64,000 nt of DNA from Ustilago trichophora (lineage: Eukaryota; Basidiomycota; Ustilaginomycetes; Ustilaginales; Ustilaginaceae): contig OOIN01000011.1 in NCBI GenBank assembly GCA_900323505.1, forward strand, positions 620,001-684,000. The letters are read 5' to 3'. The translations under genes were made by a program, and so were the position numbers. Within the stretch, counting starts at the first letter, position 1. Each line of letters opens with the position of its first letter. A model generated the notes under the pieces. That model made no database searches and had not been told where the DNA came from. It worked only from the letters and a program-made list of their open reading frames with translations. Positions 47,737 to 59,196 of the stretch are shown here, piece after piece.

Positions 47737-50700
47737 GGTATACAAGATTGGCACAGGAGGGTGGGTGGATGCAGTTGGTCCTCTGGAATGATGCGCCTCT
47801 CAGCAATGAAGGAACCAAATCGTCTAGGTCGGGTGGGTCGGAAGGGCCGAACCGTTGTCGCTGCGTCGGAACAGGTCCGTGCTTGGCAACTGTGTCGATA
47901 GGATGTCCGATCGAGCTGGATCGACTATGTGAAGAAAAGGATGTCCGCTGAGACAGGAGGGAGCCTTCCGAACGAGGTAGGTGCGGGTCAGCTGGAGGAG
48001 TATGAGGGTTGAACTCCGTGTCTGCGCTTGGATGGATGGGCGGCGTAGCGACGTTTCAAGCAATGCAAGCTTGATAGCGAACGACGAGAGGGCGAATGTA
48101 CAATGAGCGTAGGAGGATGGCAGAGATGAGATGGCGATGATGAAGAGGGGGAGGGTTAGGCGAAGATGACCGATAGTGAAGGCCAAAAAGAGAATGGCGA
48201 ATGCTGCACACAGTATCGACAACCAGATCAGGATCAAGATCGCAGTCAGGACAGCGCAGTGCACAGTCTTGCTGCTTGTGCTTGTGCTTGTGCTGCCGTG
48301 TGCAGTGTAATTGGAAATGAACACCAGAAAAAAAAAAAAAGTTGGAAGCTTCACATCCAGGGCGGAGGAACGGCAAACAAGACCAAAGACAAGGGGCAAC
48401 TCGGGCAAAGTGTGAGCTAGAGGGAAAGAGCCGTGATGTGCCTGCGAAGATGCGCATAGATTATCAAAAATGGCAGCACCGCGGCAGCCATCGGAGGGCG
48501 AGCGAGCGAGCAGAAGAGCAGCAAAAGCAGCAGCGGGTCACTGTACGAAGCGAAATCCAAGAGCGCGTCCGGTGGGCGCAGCAACAGAGTTGTGCATGTT
48601 CCAACAGCACTGTGAGAGAGACAGAGAGAGGGAGGAAAAGAACAGCTTTCACCCTTCGTGACCGTGAGACCCACCTTTTCACTGACACTCTGTTTCTCCG
48701 CCTTGTCTCTCCACTTGAAGCTACGGTGTAGCCGTCAGGTGCCCCAACTTTGGATTTCTTTTCTCTCTTTCTTGTTGCAATTTTTGGATTTTCGAAAAAA
48801 TTTCGAGAAAAAACATGCTCTTTCACAATGTGACAGGTTTAGTGGCGGGCGCCCTTCTCGCATGACCCTTGCTTGCTTTGCTTTGCTTCCTTGTTTCCAC
48901 CGAATTGAGAAGATTGAATTTGCAGTCGTGAGAGAGTGTAATTTTGGGTGATTAAGAAACATGGTTGCAGCAGCACAGAGCACCTTCTTCTTGAAAGCGT
49001 GCTACTGCAACTTTGGTCTCAGTCGCAACACTGCATCAAGACGGGAGATCCGCTGATCGTCCGACATCTGCAAACAAACAAGGGAGCCGATACGTTATAC
49101 CATACAACACAAGAAGTGTGAATGCAATACAAGGACATGGTATAGGCGCGCCTGTCGCGCGAGCTGCATCGACGAGCCATAACTACAACGACGCAGTTCC
49201 GCCATTAACCGGTAATATGCATTTGCACCACTTCTGTCAGAGAAGCAAGGACACTTCGTGAGATGCTCAGACGACCACGACGACTGCGGAAGCCACCTCG
49301 CCGGATGCACGCAAGCCACCTAGTTTGTACGTGCTGTACAGTTTCTGTTTCCAACCTTGTCTTGCAGTGCGGCTTTCTCTCGTTCATGCTCCGATATTCA
49401 GGTCCGGCTTGTCCGGTTGCCCTTCCTCTGGCCTGCCGTCGTGTCCTCCTCGATCATTTTCCATGAAAAAGGACCGGCTTGTTGATCATCATGCCATGAG
49501 AGCAATGAGAGAATTGAAAGAGAAAGACAGAGAGCGAGATTGGGCAGACAAACAATTTCTTTGTGTTAAAACGAGAGTCAGCTCTGCCGGTCAGTCCGTC
49601 GGTCGAACTGCGAGATTGCCCATCTCGCAAACATCTGTTTCCTCAAAGAGTGGCGCTGGGCGGTGCTGCAAAACAAAGCCCTGTTACGCCGCCGCGACTG
49701 CCGGTCCGCGAATGTGTGACAAGAGCGTCGGTATTCTTCTCACCGCCCGATACATTTCTTCTTTGAAAGAAGAATGGAAACATCCCTATTTTCTAAAGCT
49801 GGACAAACACCATGCACGCATCTCAAGACCATCAACAAAGTGCCGCATCTGACACTCACGCCACACATATGGCACAGGATGCACCATCTCGTGCGATGAG
49901 CAACAAAGTTGTCCGTCCTTGTTCGCTCGCCAAAGTCTGCAGCCGAGAAGCATACATAGAAGGTCACATTCTCTCTGTTCTTTTGCACACCGCTGTTGGA
50001 AAGGCTTTCTCGGCAATGTTTGGTCCAAACTCTCTCTCTCTACTGAGATCTACGAGACTTGACCGTCTCTCCGGGACTTGATTTGGGTTTTTTGTGCCTG
50101 CGTTAGAAGAGAGAGCCAAATGACTTTTAAGACTCGTTTGCCCCTGCACAGAGAGGTAAAGTTGACCGGTATCCGTGGTTAAGCGCTTCCTTTCCATAGT
50201 CCCCGCTCGCACTGTTCTCTCATCCCAATATTTTTGATGTGGGTTGATCCCGTTAAGCAGCCAAGCACGGCCAACTTACAACCTTACGCTGTCTCGTTTG
50301 AGCAAACACTGTAGAGCACTTCTCCAGGATGGAACCTGTCAAGACCGACAACGCTTAGATTCCAGTATTTGCAAATCTAGGATTGGTCAGTACCAAACCG
50401 TCGGTCTAACCGCCCCCCCGTTCACCCTCTGCCGCGCCCAAGCTTTCCACTGTACTTGCAGCACAAATTGCACCAATCGGAATCATCACCGAGAGAGCGT
50501 GCACAGCTGTTTCGCGGAGCGTGTCGCAGATGTCGCAGATGTCGCAGATGTGTGCAGAAGTGTGCAGTTGCGATTTTTCTTCTGATTGGTTGTCGAATTC
50601 GTAATTCCCTCCCGCCGGACAGCACTCTCAGAGAGGTCATATTGTATGGTCGACATTGGTGTTCCTGAAGAAAACACTACCATCAGCATAAGCGGACAAG

Positions 50701-51165
50701 GCTGCTGTGGACTCCGATCCCTCGCTTAAAGTGATTCTCCCAACGGTACAACAAAAAACCATGATCACACGAGCAAAACCACCACACAAAAGCATGGTTC
50801 TCGGAGAGTTTGTCCTTCCCAATCGAAGCAATGCCATAAGAGAACCACAGGGAGAGAATCTCCGACAAAGTCCAGAAGCATGAAACCAATTCTCTCTGCA
50901 CAAATCGTACTGCTCCTCGAAAACCTCTACAAATTTGCAAGGTGCAGTATCGTTCTTAGGAACAGAATCCGAACCCCGTCTTCCTCTGGCTTTACGGACC
51001 TAACGGTGATCCTTGAACTTGTCGTCTTTCTGTCTTGGCAATGCGTCGGACTCTGCAGGAAGGATATAGTAATACAAGCTGAGAATTGAGATATAGTGTA
51101 CATACAAACAAATAGACGCTCGAGTCATCATTGTTGCGCTCGGACCTACCATAAAGACGACATCT
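47737..51165. other. 3.4 kb stretch without a supported gene
   Basis: The part next to 47736 should hold the promoter and leader of the bHLH gene. The remainder has short, unconvincing frames on both strands. A short tandem repeat of a 9-mer (three to four units of ATGTCGCAG) lies at about 50520-50550. No tRNA or transposon sequence was seen. Confidence 0.45.
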
Positions 51166-54100
51166 TTAAGCGCTGGGACACTCGCTCGACCAATGACCTT
51201 GCTTGCCGCATCGGAAGCAGCCGTCGTCCTTTCCACCGCTTTTCGACGATGCGCCTCTGCCTCGTCCGCGCTTGCTGCTGCTGCTGCTGCCTCCTCTTCG
51301 TGTGCCGGTCGAGGAGCCTCGGCTCATGTTGCCGTTGTTAGACTGCATCTGGTTGGGAGGGTTGGGACAGTCGGATGCCCAGTGGCCGGGCTGCCCGCAT
51401 CGATAGCAGGATCCACCTCCTCCAGCGCCGCCGCCGCCACCAACATTACTGCTTCCACCTCCAGAGCCGCCTCCACCGTACCGAGGAGCGCCCTTAAACT
51501 CAGCATCGTTCCCGCCTCCATGAGCTGAACTACCATCATCGTTCCATTTGAAATACTTGCATCGTAGACGCACCGCTTCACGAGCACACGACCAGAACGA
51601 CCGTCCGCAGTTCGGCCCAGCTTTGGAAACCGTCTTGAGCTCGGCTTGCAGGTCGCAGTGGCATCGTCGAGTTCCAGAGGTTGAAGAGGTGTTGCTGCGC
51701 ATGCTGGACGACCAGCCGTCCATGTCGTTGTCCGGAGGAACGGGTCGCTTGGCTGGCACCGTCCGAGTGGTCGTAGTGTTGTTGCTCGAGAAGCTGTTGC
51801 TACCATTGTTGTTGGTTGGCGGGTCAGCCCAGTCGAAAAAGTCGCACCTCCCTGAGTCACTCATGGATTTGGCACATGCATAGAAGCGACGCCCTTGATT
51901 CGGGCCTGGTTTGTTGGTGGTTCGTTCTGCTGCCGTGTCGCCACACATGCATGTCTTGGGTCCACCGCCACCACCGCTGCCGGTGCTGCTGCCGGCGGAT
52001 GGGCCACCGAATGAGCGTGGTGCAGGAGCGGGGGGAGCACGTGTCGCGTTTACACAAGGAGTTGGCGGCGCGACAAAGTCGTCATCGTTGTCATCATCTG
52101 GTGGACGTCGTGGAGCTCGGGTTGCCGTGGCGCCACCTCGACCATCACGCCCGCCTCTTGTGCTGGCCGCTCCTCGTCCGCGACCGTTTGCAGCCCGGCG
52201 ACGTGGAGCTGCTCGACCGTTGCCGCCATTTCCAAAGTCGTCATCTCCGGCACCGTCACTGTCGTCGTCAAACCCATCATCATCGTCTTCGTCTCTCTCC
52301 AGAAGCTCGACCGCACGCGCCTCTTGTCCAGCATTTGGGTCAGTCAGATACTGCAGCACCGTCTCGGCGATACGATCGAATTGTCGGTTGGTGAGCGCAA
52401 AGACTTGGCGGTACTCGTCGATGCTCTCCGCAATGGTATCGGCTTTGGATCGCTGGCCGGCACAGATGAGGGACATGCGGAACTCGGTCTCTCTGCGCAA
52501 AAGCGGCTTGCAGAGCGACTTTTCGAGATTCAGCTGATTGTATCCTTCCACGAGCCCAATGCCTAACGTTGAGGGAACCAGGTAGGTCGTTTTGCCTTCC
52601 TTGACCTGCATGACATAGCGACGCTCGATGACTTTGGCAATGTGCTCGGCGATGGTGGCGTCTGTGCCAATACCATTCTTATCCATGAGGTTGACCAAGT
52701 CGGCTTCGGTGAGTAGCTTGGGCGGGGAGGTCGAGCCTTCCTTCATCTCGAAGCGCGTCGGCTGGAACGTTTCGCCTTGGACAAAGGGCGGGAGCAGGTT
52801 GCCTTCCCATTTGTCGTAGGTGAAGACTTCGAGATAGTTGCGTTGGAGGATGACGAGCCCAGAAGCATGAAACTTTTCTCCGGCAATGTTGATCGAGACG
52901 GTCGTCTGATTGCCAATTCCATCGCTCCAGCAACTGGCGAGGAAGCGGCGGGTGACATAGTCGTAGACACGCTTGTCATCTCCCGTCAGTCCGTTGGCGT
53001 GCGAAGTCGGATGGATCGGTGGATGCGCCTTATCGTTGTTCTTGCCGTTGCGAGGACGTTCGAACGCTCCATTGAGCAACCGCTGGGCAATGCCTCCCCA
53101 CGCACCATCAGCGGTCTGCTTGGCGATCAGGCTGTTGAAATCAAATTCCTTGTCGTACTGATCGGTCTCTGTTCTTGGATAGGAGAGGAACCCCTTCTGG
53201 TAGAGTGACTCGGCGACATCGAGGATGCGCTTGGGTGTGAGACGCAAAAGGCGGGATCCAGATTTCTGAAGTTCGACAGTGGTGAGCGGATAAGGTTTCC
53301 ACTTTTTGGTCTGCTTATTGGTGACATTCTCGACGGTGGCCTCTGGGTCGGCGCGACAGAGATCGCGGAAGATCTGGACGACATTCTTGTCAAATAGATG
53401 GACACGATCCCAGTTGAAAACGACCTTGCGAATCTCATCTGGCGGGTCATCCGGCGAAGGATTGCCGCCCGACATACTGCGGGTCTTGTGGACTTGCAAA
53501 AGCCAGAATGGCTCCGGAACGAATTGAGTCACCTTGTTGTATCTGTCGACAACGAATCCGAGGGTAGGGAATTGACACGGTCCATAGCTGATGACTTGGC
53601 GTTGTTCGTTGAGAGCCGGGATGCGATTTTGCAAAGCTAGCGTCTGCATACGGGAGAAGGCGGCGCCGATGCGAAGATCCAGCTGGATGCGCGATTCGAC
53701 TGCGTCGGCGGCTCTCCAATCGAGATCGACAGTGTTCTGGCAGGCAGCGTGGATCTGCGAGTCAATGATGGCAGAGAAGCGGGCACGCATGACACGAATG
53801 TTGCGACGAACCTTGCGCACCTCTGCGACGATCTCGCTGCCAATGTGCTCGCCTTCTCGATCGCAATCGGTCCAGATCATGACGGCGTCGGCGTTTCGTG
53901 CCTCCATGCGTAGATTCATCCCGATCGATTTGGCATCATCACTGAGGTCGGAGGTTATGGGTGCTTCAAAGAGGTCCCCTGGCGAGCAAGAGTGCCAGCC
54001 TTTGAATTGAGGTCCAAAGTCGGCGCTCGTCAGATGGCCACGTACCGAAGTCATGGTCATGTCGACCATACCTTGTACGCCCGGCATTCTATATTGAAAG

Positions 54101-54216
54101 TCATAGTTGCGACAGAACTTGTCCTTGCCAGGACGGTTGGAAGCGTGGCCGCGTGCGAGGATGGAGGCGATGCTCTTGGCTATAGAGGGCTTCTCGGCCA
54201 CACATAGGATCCTCAT
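51166..54216 (-). CDS. TOP3: DNA topoisomerase III (type IA) with two GRF and two CCHC zinc motifs
   Basis: A 1016-residue type IA topoisomerase that acts with a RecQ helicase and Rmi1 to dissolve recombination intermediates. The TOPRIM domain at the N terminus starts RILCVAEKPSIAKSIA and includes the DxDxE motif as WTDCDREGEHIG. The catalytic Tyr is in GFLSYPRTETDQYD (about residue 350). The core ends near residue 650, followed by an acidic stretch and an Arg/Gly-rich region. The C terminus has two GRF zinc fingers (CMCGDTAAE...RFYAC...CDFFDW and CHCDLQAEL...SFWSC...CKYFKW), then two CCHC knuckles (CYRCGQPGHWASDC and CFRCGKQGHWSSEC). This is the domain order of animal TOP3A rather than yeast Top3. 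The first ATG is at 54216; a further 5' exon is possible but not needed. Start certainty is moderate; identity is certain. Confidence 0.95.
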   Translation of the reverse strand: MRILCVAEKPSIAKSIASILARGHASNRPGKDKFCRNYDFQYRMPGVQGMVDMTMTSVRGHLTSADFGPQFKGWHSCSPGDLFEAPITSDLSDDAKSIGMNLRMEARNADAVMIWTDCDREGEHIGSEIVAEVRKVRRNIRVMRARFSAIIDSQIHAACQNTVDLDWRAADAVESRIQLDLRIGAAFSRMQTLALQNRIPALNEQRQVISYGPCQFPTLGFVVDRYNKVTQFVPEPFWLLQVHKTRSMSGGNPSPDDPPDEIRKVVFNWDRVHLFDKNVVQIFRDLCRADPEATVENVTNKQTKKWKPYPLTTVELQKSGSRLLRLTPKRILDVAESLYQKGFLSYPRTETDQYDKEFDFNSLIAKQTADGAWGGIAQRLLNGAFERPRNGKNNDKAHPPIHPTSHANGLTGDDKRVYDYVTRRFLASCWSDGIGNQTTVSINIAGEKFHASGLVILQRNYLEVFTYDKWEGNLLPPFVQGETFQPTRFEMKEGSTSPPKLLTEADLVNLMDKNGIGTDATIAEHIAKVIERRYVMQVKEGKTTYLVPSTLGIGLVEGYNQLNLEKSLCKPLLRRETEFRMSLICAGQRSKADTIAESIDEYRQVFALTNRQFDRIAETVLQYLTDPNAGQEARAVELLERDEDDDDGFDDDSDGAGDDDFGNGGNGRAAPRRRAANGRGRGAASTRGGRDGRGGATATRAPRRPPDDDNDDDFVAPPTPCVNATRAPPAPAPRSFGGPSAGSSTGSGGGGGPKTCMCGDTAAERTTNKPGPNQGRRFYACAKSMSDSGRCDFFDWADPPTNNNGSNSFSSNNTTTTRTVPAKRPVPPDNDMDGWSSSMRSNTSSTSGTRRCHCDLQAELKTVSKAGPNCGRSFWSCAREAVRLRCKYFKWNDDGSSAHGGGNDAEFKGAPRYGGGGSGGGSSNVGGGGGAGGGGSCYRCGQPGHWASDCPNPPNQMQSNNGNMSRGSSTGTRRGGSSSSSKRGRGRGASSKSGGKDDGCFRCGKQGHWSSECPSA

Positions 54217-54759
54217 GCCTTGTGTGGGCACAGGATCTGGCCTACTTGTGGATGAGGCTTCGGAAGACTGGGTCGTAAGTGTCCTTTGACCTACCGTACC
54301 GGGAAGCGGATTAGCGGGGAACTTTGCCGTTGTTCGTGTTTGGCTGCGAGGGCGTACGGCGTATTGTGAGGGCTGTGCTGAAGTCGGACGAGGTGAGATG
54401 TTCGTGCATAGCAGCGGTGTCGAGAGATGGCAGCGACACTGGGATCATACCGTCTCAGCGCCAGCGAGGGGATCGAGAGCATGCGATAGTCCGTCTGGAT
54501 GGTCCTTGGCCTTGTTCAAGGATGCGCAGCGAGCACAGCCAGGGTGGAGAGCATGTGGAGGATACTCTCCCTCAGGATCTGCTGCGTTTCTTTCTCTCGG
54601 AGCGCTTTCCTTCGCGATCAGCGCCAAGATGACCAAAGCTCCAGAATAGAGCTGAAATGCGGCTGAGGTGCATGAGCACCATCGAATGGCAAGGAGAAGA
54701 AGAAAAGTGCGCCGCTTCACAAAACTGACGCCAAGTAACAGGAACGCGTTCTTGTGTGA

Positions 54760-54843
<84 letters not shown>

Positions 54844-55151
54844 CTCTTCGGGCGAAACGCGTCAGAGAGACCAACACTTTACGCAAAACTCAGCTCGGCG
54901 TCTTTAGCCAGACGCACCATGTCGACGCTGTCGGCTTCATTCCACTGACAGTGTCTTCCAAGGCTAACACGGTCACTCTGTGCATGACTTCCACCATCTC
55001 TATCGTCATCTTTGCCAAACACACGATCAGGATCCTAAGCAGTCAACGTAGATTGCAGCATGGTATAAGGACGACTCGGCGACCCTTTCTCAGCGCCACA
55101 ATCGATCCGTGAGGTTCCTTTCCTAGATAACACTATGTCCTTTGGAATGAT
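54217..55151. other. Intergenic stretch between the Topo III 5' end and the OPT gene 3' end
   Basis: About 0.9 kb containing the Topo III promoter and leader and, at its centre, an 82-bp T homopolymer. Frames here are translations of that homopolymer or short shadows. Confidence 0.5.
54762..54843 (+). repeat. 82-bp uninterrupted T homopolymer
   Basis: A T run from 54762 to 54843 without a single interruption. Read on the minus strand it is a poly(A) tract. It could be a decayed retroposon tail, slippage expansion or an assembly artefact. No poly(A) signal or target duplication is obvious next to it. Confidence 0.9.
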
Positions 55152-57410
55152 CTATGAGCAACCACCAGCGCAGCCGCCACGGCAGCCAGCACATGTCCAA
55201 GCTTGCGCGCCATTCTGCTTGAGCAACAGCGTCACGATGCTCGCTGCTCCTTCTCCGAGGACAAATCCACTAGCCACGATAATGATCCCAATGCCCGCGA
55301 GAGCCGCTGGCGCCTTGGACGAAGACGATGTTCTGGAAATTTGTTGACGCGAATAGTACCAGTGAGCTGTGAAGCCACCCACGAACCTTGCCAACGAAAA
55401 GTTGGGCGTGTTGAGCATCCCGACGGCAAAAGCGATTCCACTCGGCACCATCTTGACGATCTTGGCTGCAGCGCTCGTTCCCACCTGTCCCTCTTCATGA
55501 AGCGCCTTGCTACGGGCAAGCGTCTTGATCAGCCCTGTCACGGCGAAGACCGCTCCGAATACGATCATAAAGATGCTGACCTTATCGGGCAGATGTCCGT
55601 GGTTCACCAGCCTTGCCAAGTTGAGCCACACCGCCGCCGTAGGTGCCGGAAACTGCGGACCGGGAATCTCGTATGCGTTGGTGTACAATTTGTAGGCGAA
55701 GCTGCTCACCAAGATGCCGAGCGTGCTCCCGATCAGCTGGCCTTTGAATTGCGATCTGGGCGAAGCGCCGACGAGATGTCCGGTCTTGTAGTCTTGCATC
55801 AGATCGCCGGCTTGCATCGCACCCGCTTCCGAGATGCCTCCTGCGATCAGGTTGGCGACCACATTACCGGGCTGAACGAGGGCAAAAATGAGCTGCGAGA
55901 TCTTGCCAATGCCGGAAACGGGGTTCAGATCCGTCTCGCCAAGCGCGCGCACGCCGAGGATGGCGAACAGGGATGCCAGGATGATGCCGAGCAAGGTTGC
56001 CCACGGTGAGATGCCCTCCACCCCGAACGCCGTGTAGATCAGCACAACTGCGACCAGCGTCGATCCGACCAAGCCGCTGATCACCCACGTCTTTGGCGTC
56101 TGTCGATGCGGTGGCTCGTGGTCGGCGTCACCGTCCTCTTCTTCGACAGAGCTCTCCCTGACATGCTCTCCGTCCCCATCATCTTCTTGACGCCTCTTCT
56201 TCTTGTTTGCTAAGCTCTTCAGATCGCGAATGCCGTTGCTAGCGACCAGCGCTGCAAGACCAACGATACTCTCTGAGCACATGATGGCCAAACTGATCCA
56301 CAGGATCCAGCCTTTGCTCCCATTCTCCGAATCCAATGGGTGGCCTGGCGCCCATCCCTTGTAATAAGCTAGTGGGCTTAGCACCGCCCAACCTACAATC
56401 GCGCCAGCTGTCATGCTCACCGTTGTCGGCAGACCCATGATGATACCTTGGCCGATGTAGTTGAGCGAAGGGGTGAACCAGAACCCCCACATCGAGGCCA
56501 GATTGTGCGGTGGGAGAAAGTCGAACAGCGGCATGGCGTACAGTACGGGGATGTAGTACGATAGAATCGTGAAAGCTGCCGAGCCAGAGAAGGACCACGC
56601 GAGCGCCTTCCAGCCCTTTGTGCTATCCGCCGTCTCCTTGTTACCGTCTTCATCGTCAAGATCAGTGTGCCCGCGGTCGTGCCCGCTCAACAGAGCAGTC
56701 CGTTCGGTGTCTTCACGTGCTTCGGCGTCATCCGAGTGTCCTCTTCTGCGTCGCACCTCGCTGCCACTTGCAGGTGATGCTGTCGAGCCTTGCTGCCCAA
56801 TCAGCGGCTTGTTATGCAGCACTCCAATCAACTGCGCCGTCGCCGTTCCACTCGGAAACGTCAACTTCTCCTTGACAATCATCGGCTCCCTCAACGGCGA
56901 AGCGAAGAAGACGCCAAAGTAAGCCAGCGCAAAGCACCACCCTAGCAGCTGCAGAAAGTCTAAATCAATCGGCGCGCTCCCATCCTTCTCCCACGTCAGC
57001 TTCTTCAATGCTGGAATCACGCCAACGAGTCCCGCGGACAGCGGCATCACGCCGACTGCCGCTGCCGTAGTTTGCACCAGCACGTTCTCCTGGGGCGTAA
57101 AAGGGCTCGACATGAGTACGAATTGTCGCCCTGCCAAATTGATGTGGCGTGGGATGATGCGGAAGAGTGCAAAGCCGAGTAGAGAGCTCTGAAGGGACAT
57201 CATACTGATCCAGCCCGATTGTAGGCCCAAGTAGAGGTTGGTGAATGCGAGCAGGCAGCCGATTAGGAGGCCTGCGAGGACGGCACGGATGGTGAAATCA
57301 TCGTCGCTGTGAGGCATCGTTGCGAGGATGTCGTCCGATGCATTGGCGGTGGTTGATGGATGCCTCGAACTGGAGGCCGCAGCTTGCGGTTCTATCGACG
57401 GTGGCGGCAT
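55152..57410 (-). CDS. OPT-family oligopeptide/metal-chelate transporter
   Basis: A 752-residue polytopic membrane protein of the OPT superfamily, which moves small peptides or metal-chelate complexes with protons. Family-like segments are FTIRAVLAGLLIGCLLAFTNLYLGLQ at the first membrane span, PFTPQENVLVQTTAAAVGVMPL, LREPMIVKEKLTFPSGTATAQLI, NYIGQGIIMGLPTTVSMTAGAIVGWAVLSPLAYY, LNPVSGIGKISQLIFALVQPGNVVANLIAGGISEAGAMQAGDLMQDYKTGHLVGASPR and several more spans to the C terminus. A charged insert with acidic and His-rich stretches lies near residue 230 (RRRRGHSDDAEARED). The NPVSG...GDLMQDYKTG pattern is closer to the YSL/YGL114W branch than to Opt1. No introns. The ATG at 57410 lies in a good context. 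Confidence 0.94.
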   Translation of the reverse strand: MPPPSIEPQAAASSSRHPSTTANASDDILATMPHSDDDFTIRAVLAGLLIGCLLAFTNLYLGLQSGWISMMSLQSSLLGFALFRIIPRHINLAGRQFVLMSSPFTPQENVLVQTTAAAVGVMPLSAGLVGVIPALKKLTWEKDGSAPIDLDFLQLLGWCFALAYFGVFFASPLREPMIVKEKLTFPSGTATAQLIGVLHNKPLIGQQGSTASPASGSEVRRRRGHSDDAEAREDTERTALLSGHDRGHTDLDDEDGNKETADSTKGWKALAWSFSGSAAFTILSYYIPVLYAMPLFDFLPPHNLASMWGFWFTPSLNYIGQGIIMGLPTTVSMTAGAIVGWAVLSPLAYYKGWAPGHPLDSENGSKGWILWISLAIMCSESIVGLAALVASNGIRDLKSLANKKKRRQEDDGDGEHVRESSVEEEDGDADHEPPHRQTPKTWVISGLVGSTLVAVVLIYTAFGVEGISPWATLLGIILASLFAILGVRALGETDLNPVSGIGKISQLIFALVQPGNVVANLIAGGISEAGAMQAGDLMQDYKTGHLVGASPRSQFKGQLIGSTLGILVSSFAYKLYTNAYEIPGPQFPAPTAAVWLNLARLVNHGHLPDKVSIFMIVFGAVFAVTGLIKTLARSKALHEEGQVGTSAAAKIVKMVPSGIAFAVGMLNTPNFSLARFVGGFTAHWYYSRQQISRTSSSSKAPAALAGIGIIIVASGFVLGEGAASIVTLLLKQNGAQAWTCAGCRGGCAGGCS

Positions 57411-58173
57411 GGTTGTTGCTGGTAGTGTATGGTGGGGATGGGGCGGTCTAGGCTTGGCTGTAAGCTGAGGCAGTGGTGGTCTCTGTACCTAGCTTCCAGA
57501 TTGAGTGGCTCCTCGTCGTTGTAGTCTATCGTGACCTCGAGCGCCGGTCCCTGAACCTAGAAGGAGCAACTAGTGTCTTCCTCGATGCACAGTTTCGCCC
57601 GTGCGGACCTCGTTTACTTTGAGCTACTGTAGTATCTAGCTTTCACGATGTTGGACCGCTGATCCTTTGCCTTCTATATGCCGACATTTATAGCCTTTCC
57701 TTGATATCGATGGTTCGCGTACAATGCCGTTGTCGTGACAACAACAACAACATCAACAACCACATCGCCTTTGCTTTGTGTCAGGGGTCCTTGCCGCTCT
57801 TTTGTCGCTCTGGCCTGGTCCCGGCTGTACATCCATATGTGCGTGGATTCTGGCCAAGACGGCATCACGTCCAGACGCGGCAATCTTTTTTTCCCTCTCT
57901 CGTTTATCGAAGAGGGAATGGCGTCACTGTACAACCGCATTCGATTTTCGAAAAACTGTTATGTCGACAGGGGTGACAACGGCCCGGGGAAAAATCGACT
58001 CGGCTCTTCGGATACGGAAACGGAGATGTGTTCCGACATGCCGAGATGTGCTTCTGGAAGCGCGGGGTTGCAAGGTCTAAGCGCTCTACATACTTAAGAC
58101 ATGGCCATTCAGCTTTCTTCTCTCCCTTCCATACAGACCTTCAACCACCACGTTGTCGCCTCGCATTGTCACC
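57411..58173. promoter_or_regulatory. Divergent intergenic region between the OPT and PhyH-type genes
   Basis: About 760 bp between the two start codons, presumably containing both promoters. No TATA box or named site can be supported. Confidence 0.45.
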
Positions 58174-59196
58174 ATGTCATCGTCTTCCAACACCGCCGCT
58201 GCTGAGCGTGGCATCCTCACCCCCGATCAAGTCGCCCAATTTCACCGCGACGGCTACCTTCTCCTCCCCTCCTTCTTCGACCCCGCCCCGCTCCTCGCCC
58301 ACTCCAAACAACTCATCTCCAACTTTGACCTGACCAACCACCCCTTGACCGCCTTCACCACTTCTGACAACGAGCGTGGCGATGAGGCGCACGTTGGCGA
58401 TCGATACTTTCTCGACTCTGGCGACAAGATCCACTATTTCTTCGAGGAAGGTGCCCTCGATCCTACCACAAAGGAGCTCGTCGTACCCAAAGAGCGCGCG
58501 ATCAACAAGTGCGGACATGGTCTCCACATGCTCGATGACAAATTTAGGCAGTTTTCCTTCAGCCAAGAACTTCAAAATGTAGCCAGGAGCTTGGGAGTTC
58601 ACAAAGATCCGAAAGTGCTTCAGAGTATGATTATTTGCAAGCAACCTAGTATCGGAGGGGCTGTGCCGAGTCATAACGATTCGACGTTTTTGTACACCGA
58701 TCCGCCGAGTGCTGTAGGCTTCTGGTTCGCGCTGGAGGACTGTACACTTAGCAACGGGTGTTTGTCTTTCCTCCCTGGATCTCATCGTTTCCCGAAGGAC
58801 TCCACTCCACCACCCGCCGCCTCAGCCACATCCCGCCCCATCGACGAGCACAATGAGAAGCTCGGAACAGCCCGCGGAGTCAACAAGCGTTTCGTCCGCA
58901 AACAACCTCACAATCCCGATGCCGGTACAACCTTCCTCCAACTCTCTGAACAAGAAGAAACGAGCTGGAGCGAAAAAGACGCCCAGGTGGCAGAGTGCAA
59001 AGCAGGCACACTGGTCTTGATCCACGGATCGGTGCTGCACAAGAGTGAAAAGAATCTGAGCGATAAGAGTCGCTTCATCTACACCTTCCACATGATCGAG
59101 GGCGACGAGACAAGGGCAAAGTACGACGAGAAGAATTGGTTGCAGCCCAGCGAGAAGTATCCTTTCCCAAGCTTGTTCAAAGGTCAGGCTAACTAA
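58174..59196 (+). CDS. Phytanoyl-CoA dioxygenase (PhyH) family protein
   Basis: A 340-residue Fe(II)/2-oxoglutarate-dependent dioxygenase resembling human PHYHD1. The start is the ATG at 58174 (ACCATGTCA); a longer frame begins with TTG. The N-terminal FHRDGYLLLPSFF is a family hallmark. The Fe-binding HxD is written as SHNDSTFLYT (about residue 167), and the second Fe-binding His should be in LVLIHGSVLHKSEKNLS, with the 2-oxoglutarate-binding Arg in SRFIYTFHMIEG. All metal and cofactor positions appear present. The substrate is unknown; related fungal enzymes act on long-chain acyl-CoA or other hydrophobic compounds. It converges with the NDR kinase gene. Confidence 0.92.
   Translation: MSSSSNTAAAERGILTPDQVAQFHRDGYLLLPSFFDPAPLLAHSKQLISNFDLTNHPLTAFTTSDNERGDEAHVGDRYFLDSGDKIHYFFEEGALDPTTKELVVPKERAINKCGHGLHMLDDKFRQFSFSQELQNVARSLGVHKDPKVLQSMIICKQPSIGGAVPSHNDSTFLYTDPPSAVGFWFALEDCTLSNGCLSFLPGSHRFPKDSTPPPAASATSRPIDEHNEKLGTARGVNKRFVRKQPHNPDAGTTFLQLSEQEETSWSEKDAQVAECKAGTLVLIHGSVLHKSEKNLSDKSRFIYTFHMIEGDETRAKYDEKNWLQPSEKYPFPSLFKGQAN

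Noticed and set aside
49325..49852. 175-codon plus-strand frame in the gap after the bHLH gene
   Set aside because: Mixed composition without domain or homology-like pattern; overlapping frames of similar length exist on both strands.
54572..54907. Frames with long Lys or Phe runs
   Set aside because: They are translations of the T homopolymer.
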